The notes under the pieces: generated by a model
Database searches by the model: none
What the model saw: only the letters and a program-made list of their open reading frames with translations
What the model was told of the DNA's origin: nothing
Translations under genes and position numbers: made by a program
Assembly: GCF_036373705.1 (NCBI RefSeq)
Contig: NC_089854.1
Location: 23,848,339 to 23,912,338 of the forward strand
Reading direction: 5' to 3'
Origin: Amia ocellicauda
Lineage: Eukaryota; Chordata; Actinopteri; Amiiformes; Amiidae
Length of the DNA: 64,000 nt
Shown: positions 53,401 to 64,000 of the stretch, piece by piece
Numbering within the stretch: position 1 is the stretch's first letter
Layout: each line of letters opens with the position of its first letter

Positions 53401-56400
53401 TCCCGGGCCTCAGGCACCAATAGGGTGATGACATCACCCTCGGAGAAGCTGAGCAGGGTGCTGTTGTCTCCGGCGGCGTGGGAGAAGATGGCTTGAACCT
53501 GGGTCCGCCCGTTCCTCTCTAGTCCGGCAGCCATGGAGCTGGACCGAGGCAGGGTCCTGTTCTCAGCTGGATGGAGGGGGGTGCACAAGGGGGTTAAATT
53601 TGACTTACTTTACAAATGGTGAAAATATGTAAGGCAATTCTATGCAAACATGTCCATATAAGCGATAAACTTTCCTGACTGTAAATAAATGGTGCCACAA
53701 GACCTGGAAAAAGTGAACTGCCAGGTTTTAAAACATTCTACATACATTACAATAAAATCACGTCTGGCTTAAGAATCAACTGTATACTGCCCCAACATGC
53801 ACAGCAACCCCTTCCCCCTTCTCACCCAGTGGGGCCTTGCTCTTGGATGGAGCCGCCTTGCGCACCGGCAGGGTGTTGGAGTAGACTTCGCTCAGCTGCC
53901 TCTGTGTCCCCGGGGACGGTGGCTTCCCCTGCGCTGCTTTGCCCTCTGCCCAGTGCTGGTAATCTTCCCCGTGCCCGGCAGCAGTTGTGCCGTTCATCAT
54001 GGGCATCCCATCTGGCCCCATGAGCCTCTGCAACCCCACACACATCCTGACAGGTTAGTCTCCCAGAGCGCTTTGACTATTAATTTTACAGAGCTGAACT
54101 AGGAGTTAAATATCGACTGATTCGATTGGATTGGGATTCCAAGTTTCGGGGATAAAACGAGCTGAGGGGATTGAACACATTTAGTCGGTACAGAGGATGC
54201 TGGGCAAACTTGAGTACAAGGGGAATATTTTCAGGGAAAAAATATAAATAAAACAAACATGCAAGTACAGTAAAATACTTCAATGGATTTGCAACAGCTT
54301 TGTGATTAATATGCCGAGCTTAACCAATTAATCTATATTCATAGTCCAGTAAATAGGAGGAGTGATGATCTACAAGTCATCAAATCCCTTCATCTAATCC
54401 AACAACATGCTTCCCAACTGAATCAATTCGGAGGTTTAATTAGGCTCAGAATGAATACGGTGATGTGGGGGGAAGCATAATGTTTAATTTCCCTTTTATC
54501 ATGCTATGTATGAGTTGATTTCCAGTGCCAAGACACTGAAATTACCGATAGCGAAGCTGTAAGCAGCTTTGGCCCAAACATCTCAATTAATTTATTTTTT
54601 TAGGACAAAAGTAGGACAATAAAAAAGGATACAAATCTGATGTACCACAGGGCACATCTATACAATTATAGCAAAGGAACAATACAGCAGAAGACAAAAT
54701 ATCCCATTCATTGGTATAGCCTATCAATTGGCTTGAGTGGGTGATTTTGTACGAGTGCTGCCGACCTTGCCGCTAAATATTTCAAAAGCCGGTTCTCAAA
54801 ATGATCGGGGCCTGGCAGGATTTCAAAGAGAAACAGGCTGGGAGTCCCACAATGGCAGATCTGAGGAGAACGCATTCCTGCAAGTGAATGATAGTCCAGG
54901 AATAGCTCTACAGTCAAAGGCAGCATTTCCCGTTAATTGACAAGAGAATTTCTTGGTCTTTTCCCCTTTCCCTGCTCGATACCTTTGTACATGATGCACA
55001 AAACAAAGCTTAATAAGCAGAAACAGATTGTTTATGCAAAGAATGAATACAAAAACAATTCGAGAAACAAAACATATGTGGTGTACAGACTCCATTTTAC
55101 ACTGCACTGTTAAATAAAAGAATAAAGGAATGTAGAAAAAAAAACAATCATTGGGAATTGAGATTTTCAAAGCTTAATGCAGGAGAAATCTTTTGACTGG
55201 ATTCGAATTAGTGTCCTGATTTAAATTCTTGCTTGAGCAGGATGTCACTGGTATCGGACCAGGCTAGACCTGAGAGAATAGTAGACTGCTGCATTGTTTT
55301 ACTATTCATTTCCTCTTCAGGCTGGCTTGTGGGATCTGGAGGACAGTTCTCACAGGAAAGCCAGCAGTAAAGGTCTGGAAATGGGCTTGCATAGGAAGTG
55401 GACAAAGCAGAGAACACTAATCACTGGCTGCACATCTAGGATTCTGGCAGCTCAAGCATTCATCTCTAAAAATGTGACTGCTGTCCTTAAACCCCCATGA
55501 ACTTACCGCTTGGTGGCCCAGCCCACTGCCCACGAACTGGGCAAGCTCTGGTGGCACCGGGAGTGGCTTTGCTCCAGGGATGGGGTCCGAGATCACAAGG
55601 TTGCTTTTGGAAGAGTGCATGGGGCTGGAGATCATGGTGCTACTGCCTCCTGTCACCATCTGCTGGGCCAGGATCATGGAGCGCTCCGGGAGCTTGTTGG
55701 GGTCAGAGCAAGCCTGCTGCCAGGCCGGGATCTTCTGAGTGAGCAAGTCTTTGCCCTGGAGCGATTAAGAGAAAGGACAACTCAGGGGTTGAGGCTTTAT
55801 CATCCACACAAACAATGCTGTTGGTTCTCCGAGGATTCTGTTCAATTCAAGTCCGTCATGCTTAAAGGGATTGTGTGATCAAGCTAGGATAGTGGGGTGG
55901 GGAATGGAAACCTCAATTGCTATTGTACCACACCAACCCATAAGAACTAGCCAAATCAAGAAAAAACTAAGTCAAACTATTGTTCAAAAATCAAATTCTG
56001 CTAAAACTATGAATGGGGTACAGGTACCCTTGCGATTGGTTTTGATCTGGTTTGCCTCTAATTCTGACATCTACGTGCTTGGTCTGAGGGACCTTTCACA
56101 GGCCAAAAGGATGTTGACTTCTTCACAACACAGAAGGTTAACAGGCACTCTTAAAAAGCCCATGTTGCAGCAAGATGTGTCAGTAGGTGGGAGACTGGTT
56201 TGAAGGATTAGTCTACAGGAAATGATCTCTCCTGTTTGAAGAGATAATCTGTGGCGCTTCTCCAAATCCGAACACTCTCAGCCATCATTCTCTGAGGCTG
56301 ACAGCTTCACCTTACTCGGTGAGGAACAGCAGTAAATCGCTCATTACTCTGCTGCATTTCTACATCGGTTGCTCTGCAACCTTCCCAAATGTAAAAGCAG

Positions 56401-57085
56401 TGGACAATAATAGAAACACCTCTGTGCTCATTTTTGCCTGTCCACACCCACAACCTATTGCCTTTATTCAGAAGGTAGAACTGATCAGTGGGTGTCTTCT
56501 GCCTACATTGGGCTGCCAGCTGTCCCTTTGCCACCAGTGGTGGAGATTAAGAGGTGCTGCCAAGTTACAGAAGTCTAACAGTATGATCAGCCTGGCCCAT
56601 GTCTCCGTTTCCTCTCTCGGTATCTGATTAGCAGGGGGAAAAACAGCACGGCATGGTCAGCACATCCAGCCAAATCAATTATCCCTCCCCTACCGGCAAG
56701 GATATAAATGCCAAGCCATGTGGAGTGCCTTTGGGAAACATGGGAAAAGAGCAGCCACCTGGATTACAACCAACAGCCGTCCGATTTCACAACTCAACCT
56801 GACAGTAAGACAACAAACCATCTAGATTTTGAATTTATGCTATAGCTCCAATTTAAAAGAGGACCACTGCAAAACAAGGGCAAAGGGTTAGGTCCACTAG
56901 CTCAAAAAACAACTGGAGGAGTCTTCTTTATCTCATCACTACATTCCCCAAAATACCCAAGTAATGCCAAGGAAACTCCTTCTCCACCAAGAGATGTTCG
57001 CTAGCATTTGCAAATCTGAATTCACACGCATGGGCATGCATGTCCCTATTTAGTGTGCGCGCAAGCGTGCGTCTCTTCACAGATT

Positions 57086-57133
<48 letters not shown>

Positions 57134-58070
57134 AAAGACGGAGAAATAATGAGAAAGTACAGGGTAGGCAGCCTCTGTAGGTCTGGTGGGTAGGAGATCT
57201 CAATGACACACTCTTAGTAGATTGATTTGTAAATTCCCCCTCGTCTTTGTCTTTGAACACGCTGACGAATGTCATTTTGCCTCATTATGCAATTGTAAAC
57301 CTGAGCCCGTTAAGCGCTCCACAATGACAAAATGAAAACGGTGCCGTGGGCGGGGGAACAAACGAGCAGATGCTGGGGGTGGTGGTGAGGGGGGGATTGT
57401 CTCTCTGTGGAGCAGTGAAGGACCCTCTCCCACTCCTGTGAGTCATTATGCATTTACCGAGCAGCAGGCCCGGCGCCCCTGTCACATCTCTCTCGGGCAT
57501 CAAGGCAAAGGCACTTCACAGATTGCTGTAAAAGCCCTTCCTACACATGGTGAACCGAGTAACAATTGGGGGCATCTGCATCTAACTAGTTTAACAAAAC
57601 ATACAGAGGCCTTCACCTTCATCCACGAACAGCTGGAGAGAGATTTCCCCATTGAAAGGAAAGATTGTTTTTCAAAATATTAAATCGGGTAGGTTTATTT
57701 CCGTTGACACTCTTGCACAACCACTGTACACGTCTAGTCTTCCAACAGGGTAAGTGTGCTCTCCTCAGAGATTAAAAAAGATCCTGACTGGAAACCTAAG
57801 CAATCTCGTGAAAGGGGAATTAAGCATATGACAACACGAGGTGGTTACTGGACAAACAAAACAATCATAAGGACTTTGCGGGGGTCCCATCGTCCCCGAC
57901 CGGTCCTTTCCTCTCACCTTGCCATGGTAGGCGATGTTGTTCTTGGCCACAGCACACTGGCGCTCCACCAGGAAGCAATACCTCCTCCGCTCCTCTGATA
58001 GCGCTGTCTTGTAACCCTCTGCAATGTAATTCTCCAGTTCGCTCTGCTTGTTGGTGATAGTTTCCACATA
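39546..58070 (-). CDS. BAIAP2: BAIAP2 (IRSp53), 3' portion: eight coding exons
   Basis: Exons in gene order: 58070-57918, 55755-55507, 54027-53826, 53566-53365, 53167-53099, 51320-51161, 49441-49407 and 39615-39546. Phases agree; 379 residues are encoded here and the 5' exons are off the right edge. The first exon encodes the end of the I-BAR/IMD domain (SEERRRYCFLVERQCAVAKN). The next contains the half-CRIB motif (ISDPIPGAKPLPVPPELAQF), which binds Cdc42. An SH3 domain spans exons 4-5 (QAIFSHAAGDNSTLLSF to GWFPFSYTRV) and binds WAVE2, Mena and similar proline-rich partners. Exon 6 has GKSSSTGNLLERDD and PPPDYG. The last exon ends TVTNDRSAPLIH, the SAPLLS-type C-terminus of one human isoform. 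The protein couples membrane curvature to actin in filopodia and dendritic spines. BAIAP2L1/2 fit less well. Confidence 0.93.
40451..40530. mobile_element. 80-bp foldback element (terminal repeats only)
   Basis: TACAACTCTGGAAAAAATTG at the left is inverted at the right, where the reverse strand reads TACAGCTCTGGAAAAAAATA. The arms also share GAGACCACT. The element is essentially two inverted ends with almost no interior. The TA at the ends and the terminal word suggest a mariner/Tc1-type non-autonomous derivative, inferred only. Confidence 0.65.
41430..41480 (+). mobile_element. SINE tail fragment
   Basis: TAAGTCGCCCTGGCTAAGGG, then CGTCTGCCAAGAAATAAA, is the characteristic 3' end of a tRNA-derived SINE family common in fishes (recalled). 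The tRNA-like head is not evident in the upstream bases. Confidence 0.55.
42703..42750. repeat. (CA)n / ACACAT microsatellite
   Basis: Mixed ACACAT hexamers and plain CA dinucleotides over about 48 bp. Confidence 0.9.
44208..44232. repeat. Poly(T) tract
   Basis: About 24 consecutive T residues. Roughly 380 bp to the right is a poly(A)-rich run at 44605-44634; together they bracket a segment with no other features. Confidence 0.85.
47276..47430. repeat. Long (TA)n tract and adjacent poly(T)
   Basis: About 80 bp of perfect TA dinucleotide (47276-47355), followed after about 48 bp by a run of about 27 T residues (47404-47430). An A-run lies at about 47526-47543. Confidence 0.93.
48241..48254. 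repeat. G14 homopolymer
   Basis: Fourteen consecutive G residues at the end of a purine-rich stretch in the last BAIAP2 intron. Confidence 0.9.
50562..50589. repeat. (GT)n microsatellite
   Basis: About 12 GT units in the BAIAP2 intron between exons 51161-51320 and 49407-49441. A second short CA/ATA mix lies at about 49905-49950. Confidence 0.9.
51595..52815 (-). mobile_element. Tc1-like DNA transposon, nearly complete
   Basis: A 1,221-bp element flanked by TA on both sides (51593-51594 and 52816-52817). The ends are perfect inverted repeats of 29 bp (51595-51623 and 52787-52815) starting CACTCACCTAAAGGATTATT. It carries one transposase gene on the minus strand. Size, TA target and structure are those of the Tc1/mariner superfamily, Tc1 branch. 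It lies in a BAIAP2 intron, transcribed in the same direction as BAIAP2. Perfect terminal repeats suggest a fairly recent insertion. Confidence 0.95.
51627..52667 (-). pseudogene. Tc1-like transposase with one in-frame stop
   Basis: From ATG at 52667 the frame runs 170 codons. It then meets TGA (52157-52155) and continues in the same frame to a stop at 51627, 347 codons in all. The N-terminus has helix-turn-helix character (SISQSAQLLGFSRTTISRVY), fitting the paired-like DNA-binding domain. The catalytic DDE triad is visible as WSDESRF, QDNAPCH and PDLNPIEHLWD. The single stop falls at a position where Tc1 relatives usually have tryptophan, a one-base change. No frameshift was seen. As it stands the catalytic domain would not be translated whole. 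Confidence 0.9.
57090..57132. repeat. (CA)n microsatellite
   Basis: About 21 perfect CA units in the BAIAP2 intron between the 55507-55755 and 57918-58070 exons. Confidence 0.95.
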
Positions 58071-61000
58071 CTGGAAAAAAATTGAAAAAGAACAACACTG
58101 AATAAGAGCAAAATTAGACTTTAAATCAGGAGGAGGTCTGGAGAGGTCTGTGTCATTTGGCTTTAAGGCCTGACCCCACTACCAAGGTTTTAAAGGCCTC
58201 CACTGAAATCTGTTACATTAATTTAGTCATTGTTAGGCTGAAAGCTCTGGTAGGATTAGAGTGGGTAAGGGATTAGGTTTAGGTTCAGAGTTAGTATTAG
58301 GAAGGTTTAGATTTTTATCTGAAGATTTATGGTTAATTAGAGTGAGTATGTTTCAAACCATCTGCCGTTAGTGAGAAGGTTGAGGGTAAAAATATTTACA
58401 CTGTTATTAGGCCCAATCTTAGCCAATGCCAATCTATCTTTTTTCTACTTCTCTGTAATGACTTTAATCTAAATCTCCACCTTTATCTATATCCCAAAGT
58501 AAATCTAAATGCCCACCTAATCTAACAAGAAAGTGATTAAATTTAGTCCATAAGCAACCAAAAGGATTTTTCTTTTCTAGTTTCCAGCACATAGAAATTC
58601 TCTCCTAGCTTCTCTCCCCCTCCACATTCTGCCATTCATGTCCACTTGTGTGCAGTTCACAAGGAATAAAGAAAAATGTTATGCCCTTACAGAAATACTG
58701 TAAGGATGTGCTACAACACTTAGTCGTTTTTAATATAAATAATTGGAAGCTTGCTGAAGGCTAGACTATTGAAACGCGCCGTCTGTTCCCATTACCGACG
58801 TTCAGCTCAAACTCACAGGGGTCTTTGTCAAGCAAGCTCAGTGCTGGCAAATGTAAATGTCACTGCTAATGGAGGTACATGCAGATGTTTATAGTGATTT
58901 TCTTCTCCTTTGAAAGCAGCAAAGAAACTCTCAGGCTATTAAGAGATATTGATTTAAATTGAATTGAATTACCAAAAACTCTCCTCTGTGAATTTCATAC
59001 TATAAGAACACCTGAAACTCTGTATAATGATTGGAATGTGGCCGGTACAGTCCAAATCCAATATTCCAGTTGGGTGGCATGTTTGATTCCTTTTTCACAA
59101 GAGACTTCTGGCCAAAGTTTGCAGATGAATACAATTCTCCTTTCCCTATTAAACAGCTTGTAGCTAGCACTTAGAATCTGTTACTTAGTCTTATCCTTTC
59201 TTGAATTTGTGATGGAGGGGTTAACGCTGGTTATGCCGAGTGAAATTCCACATTATATAAGCTTTAAGTAGATCTGCAAATCGAACTCTGAACGTTCTGT
59301 TCAAAGTGGTCCTTAACAAAATGCTTCTCAATGACACTTGAAGGACATTCTGTAGTTCTACACCCCCCCTCCATCTCATTCTCTCACTCCAGTTCTCTTG
59401 AAGAGCGACATCATAGTGCAACAAGCTTCTTCTGATTTGGACCTACTTCACAATCAAAACTACCCATCTTCACAATCTTAATTTCATTGAAGTCTCTAAT
59501 CAATCTCCTCTCTGTGCCTGGGAAGAAAAAAAAAAAAAGTCTGCAGGATGTGAGAGGTGAAAACTGGGGGGAACAGGTCTTAAACACCAAAGTCCATTTC
59601 ACACGGATTACAATCTCATGACTGTTTAACTTTTTTTTTTTTAAGTTTGGAAAATTAAGTAAATAAGAAATTGCAATGGGCTAGCCTTCTACATTTTAGT
59701 AATTTTTTTGTTTTAGTAGTAATACAAATTATTTCCAAGTCCAAGTGTCAAACACAGAAGACTTTTTGGGCCAGTTGAAAGGAAAATTCACTGGTATATT
59801 TGATGATGGTTAAAGTATTGTGGATACTTTCAGGCAAGGCAGTAAACTTCTTTTTTTGCAAACAATCTAAAGGTCCATCAAACCACCAGGGGGTGCAAGA
59901 TTAGCATTGTTAGAATGGTGAATAGTGGTGCTTTTCTTCTTTGGGAAACTTGGCAAAGGATTTTGAACAGCAACCAAAATATATCAATATTTTGATCAAC
60001 TGCCTATTCCTTTGCATTCTTAAAACCAGTCCTGTCAGAGAGAAATCACTGCCGCAGATCACATTACCGACTAACATCAAATTTGGCCTCCTCCCTTACA
60101 CGATCATGACGAGGCTGAGGAGAAAGGACAGATCCCGAGTGATTCAAGTGCACCACCCCTCCTTCCTAAAATAGGCCTTCATGCTTTATGATAAACAATA
60201 GCCCTCAGTAAACAGATCTGCAGGTGTCAGGTAGCATACGGAGGGAGTGGGCACCGGTGAAAGCTGGAATTTTGCTCTAAGCCACCGTAAATGGAACACA
60301 ATGGAGATACCCGGGAGGCAGAAGTGCAGTTTTGAAGAGAGAATTAACAAACTCTGGTATGAACCACTTAGGGCTTCATAGGAACTGCTGCCTCCACAAC
60401 ACCTGACCAGTTAAACCGATTCTCTCTGTATGAGGCGAGCTGCAGTAACAGCATGCAGAAAGAGTATTTCTTAGAGGAAGGGCATCCTTCAATGCAAGAT
60501 AGGCAGGCCAGAGGGTGACTGTTTCCCTACTCCGCTCCACTGGGAGTGAACACATTTAAATAGCAAGTTCCTTTCGATTACAGCTTTTAATAGGAGACTC
60601 ACGGTCTTGTTTTTGCACTACCCCTCAAGTTGAAAACATGCCATTACAGTGTTTGATCTCCTCTTTTTTGGGGATTATTATTATTTTTTACCAGCAAATT
60701 GATGGGTGTTTTAATGGGGAGAGGGGATACCATGTAATTCATTCATGATGTATTAAATATTAAACTTTAGCCTATTTCTGATCCTCCAATCACATCAACA
60801 TTCACGCTAGTAGTTTAAGACTTAAAAGCACCCATTGAAAAGAAAAAATATAATATGAAGTGGCTTTCAAAACATTTAAAACTAGCACTCACCAAATAAT
60901 TTTAATTAGATATGACAATGAAAACTTTGAGACTTTTTTGTTTTTAATGTTATGCTGTGTGTTAGCAGAAGATTATCTTTTGATGATTTTCCAAAAAGGG

Positions 61001-64000
61001 GGCTCTTGGCAGGAGAGGGTTCTGCCATCTTGGATTAGAAAGAATCGTGTACAGCAAACCACTTAATGCCGACAACTGCACTGCTTGTGTATGAAAACAG
61101 AATAGGGGTTTCCAATTGGATGGTGCCTGGGTTTGTTTTCATATCTGGATACAGATACCAACAACAGTACTTTGTTTAACTGCTATTCCAATCACATCAT
61201 ACAGGAACTGCTCGAACCTAAGCGGCACTTATGTTACACTGGAGTCTGGAATCATTCATCAAATTAGTTCAAGATTTTCAAACTACATTTATGAAAGTGT
61301 TAAACGGTAACAACTCTTAATCTTGTGTAAGGGTGAAAGTGTTTAAGTTGATCTATAGCATCAACTTAGATACATTCACCAAATCATGAGATTGCAAATT
61401 TGATTACAGAAAGTAAGGCATGGCTGCCAAAAACTTTTGTTGGTACAATTCTCTGAGAAGGACCACAATTCCAAAATTAGGGCACAGGGCGGACTCTCTT
61501 CTTGTTGCACTTAAACAAAAGACCAAGGAAAAATTATCTGACTGCCTGAAGAAATTAATAATTGACAACCTGGATGAAAATGAATAGAAATCTTCAAACT
61601 CTCGAGCTCTCATTCCTCCACCCAGCAATCTAAATGGATCGCAGTCCATGGGCTTTTAAAAGGCATAAATTCCTAAAAAGAGACTTTTTGTTCCATTTTT
61701 TTTTTCTGTCTTGGCCGCACTCCCTAAAGAATGAATGGTGTGCTTATTTATGTTCTTTTTGTTGTTTGTTTGTTTAACCATCTGCTAAGTTGGACGGACC
61801 TTAACTGTGCGAGTTGGATGCGGACTGAGAAATGTGCTACTTGTAAGCGAAACGTAGATCCGATCCAACAATGATTTTTGCCATAAACAAAAGACATGAG
61901 CGTTACAATCAACTGTGCACAGATGGGTGACAAGTGAAAGGATGAAAGGGACCTTTAAAAAGCCTTTGAGGTACCAAGTAGTGTCTTATCCGCCTTCAGA
62001 GCACCAAGCCTCCACGCGTCACCACAGTGAGAGTGGGTGTCGGACAGAGTTTCTGTACAACCGTAGTCAAGTGTCTCTTCCGTCTGATCACAGATGTGTG
62101 AATGAATCAGAGGCCCTTCACTCCCCCCGCACACTGGCTGTCGGAGGTGGGCGGCCCGGCGCAAAGCCCCTCCATGGCACTACCCATCTGTATTGTTGGG
62201 GTATGGGGGTATCGATGCTGAGGAGCCCCCCAAAAAAGACAAACATGCCAGAGGCAAAATAAATCGGGCAGCATCTCACATCAGGTCTCCACAGACTAAA
62301 ATTCACAAATGCAGCCAAAATCGCATCCAAAATATGGTCTTAAAAGCAGTGCCACTTCAGTTATGCTAATCTAAAGTATCTAGTGTTGTTTGGAAGTGCA
62401 CCAGACATGCCACTCTCATGGTTTGAGTACAAGTGTAGGCCTCTGACAGTGGGTATCTTTAAGGGGAAGGATACCCACAATGTAAAAGCTGGTTTGCATA
62501 TCCTACAGAGACAGTTGGAGTCAACATTTTCATGACGTAGCACCGAGACCAACATGGATGAAAAAGTATTAAATCCATCAGCAGCCTCTCAGAGTATAGA
62601 GTGAAAAATATTTGTATGTACTTTTTTTTTTAAAGCTGTTATTTGGTGCTGAAGATATATACACTATTTATGTTTTTTCCCCTTTTCTTTTCAAGGATTG
62701 ACTCAGCTGAGGTGAGGAAGACAGCAGAGCCCAGAAAACATGGTTAACAGCCTACAGAGGTATGGTGAAATACCCCAGCCAGGGATTTCTCTGCATTAGT
62801 CAGTACACAAAACTGCAACAAGACCTGGGTTTAAGCGGATGTGCTCAGGGACCTGAATGCAAATTAAAATCTTGGCCAATTTATCAGAAATTAACAGTTC
62901 TTGGATGCGGCTTGCGCTTCCGAAGGATGTCTGACAAATCGAACAGCCTCCAGAGAGGTCAGCAACTCATCTTTGAACTTCCTAGAGCATTTATTTATTT
63001 ATGTACTCGATTCATTCAAGTATTTATTTGACATACAAGCTACTGCAGCACTTTGATGAAAACCTGTGTAAAATCCCTTTTAAACACAACATGAATGAAT
63101 CAAAGCCCTTCTATTGAGACAAATTTCTCAGGTTTAGGCAATCAATTACTTGAAAGTAAAAAAAAAAGTCCTTAATGACTCTGACAGCCCCCCACTGCCA
63201 TCTAGACTTTTTGTACCTTTTTATCACCTGAAGCATATTTTTCTGTATTTGTGATGGCAAGAAACATGCACACCATGGAGCCAGAGATGAAAACTGAACA
63301 CTCAGCCATAAGGAAGGATAAACGGCTATGTTTCCTAACAGCTACACTTTTCTCCAAGTTGCAACTAGAATTAAAATTGCTTCACTGAACTAAATAATGG
63401 CCTAATTAGCATCATTCCGGGTCTCCGGCAAATTAATTATTTAATGAACACTGTAAAACTCTGAGGACTGTAGTCATCCAAGACTGGAGGTGTAAAACAG
63501 GAGTACTAACAGAAACAGAGGGATTCTGGGTTAGTGCACAACGTGAGGGAAAATGAGATTTCATCTCCTGTAGCTTAGCTAACTTCTCCCATTTTCAACA
63601 CAGATTAGACAATCAGTGCTTCTCACCAATGTTTGATAGCAGTCATGCCAATGTTTGACATGTTAAAACAAAAAATGGAAACAGGCATATGTTATCCCAT
63701 TATTTTCTTTTTCCCTTAGTGAAATTCAATGAGAAAGACCTGGAGGTAAATTATAATAGTGGACAGAGGAGCTCGAGGTGAAATGTCCAGTATTGCCAGC
63801 GACTCCTGGCTGCTCCTGCACATCGCAGAGCTATCAGACTGTGCCACCAATCACACGTCACCTGTGCCCATTCTCCAGCTACTTATTCAAATCAATCTGC
63901 ACTTCATATATTCCAATCTGAATAATGTATGTACCCTGAAATGTAACTGGTTATATATATGTATCCAGACTTTAGTCACCGTCCCCACAGGGCAGTGTTA
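58071..64000 (-). other. BAIAP2: BAIAP2 upstream intron, no exon found
   Basis: The sequence right of the acceptor at 58071-58072 shows no frame encoding the earlier I-BAR helices, for example the Lys-rich stretch that precedes this exon in human BAIAP2. It is therefore intronic to the window edge. A block at about 58250-58330 has degenerate TTAGGTTTAGG-type words. Short open frames elsewhere have no recognisable content. Confidence 0.6.

Overview
The window is vertebrate genomic DNA, most likely from a ray-finned fish. Genes have introns with GT/AG boundaries. Large AT-rich introns and intergenic stretches carry simple repeats, Tc1-like and foldback DNA transposon copies, and SINE-like fragments. 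The five protein-coding genes match vertebrate families. I worked only from the sequence and recalled family sequences; no database search was run. The exact species cannot be read from the window.

Layout: (1) about 3.4-11.4 kb, + strand: USH1G (SANS), 3 exons, complete, 471 residues in my model. (2) 14.5-19.7 kb, + strand: FADS6, a membrane fatty-acid desaturase-like protein, 6 exons; the start codon is uncertain. (3) 22.6-29.4 kb, + strand: a TRIM16-type protein with RING, two B-boxes, coiled coil and PRY-SPRY, 6 exons, 683 residues. (4) 31.1-34.6 kb, + strand: TVP23B-type Golgi membrane protein, 7 exons, 202 residues. (5) 39.5-58.1 kb, - strand: the 3' eight coding exons of BAIAP2 (IRSp53), converging on TVP23B. 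Its first exons (most of the I-BAR/IMD domain) lie beyond the right edge; 58.1-64 kb is intron with no exon I could find.

Mobile and repeated DNA: a nearly intact 1.2-kb Tc1-like element (51.6-52.8 kb, one nonsense codon, 29-bp perfect terminal repeats) in a BAIAP2 intron; a long foldback element in USH1G intron 2 carrying two CRE-type octamers; smaller foldback elements at 8.7, 32.0 and 40.45 kb; SINE-like tails at 27.8 and 41.4 kb; and several microsatellites, including a higher-order CA repeat at 3.8-4.2 kb.

The genes do not form a pathway. They act in hair-cell stereocilia (USH1G), lipid modification (FADS6), ubiquitin and damage response (TRIM16), Golgi traffic (TVP23B) and actin/membrane shaping (BAIAP2). 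Their interest is in linkage: in human, USH1G-FADS6 and BAIAP2 are on 17q25 and TRIM16-TVP23 genes are on 17p, so this window looks like a compact ancestral arrangement of the chromosome 17 content. I found no sign of a previously undescribed system; the best leads are listed as findings.
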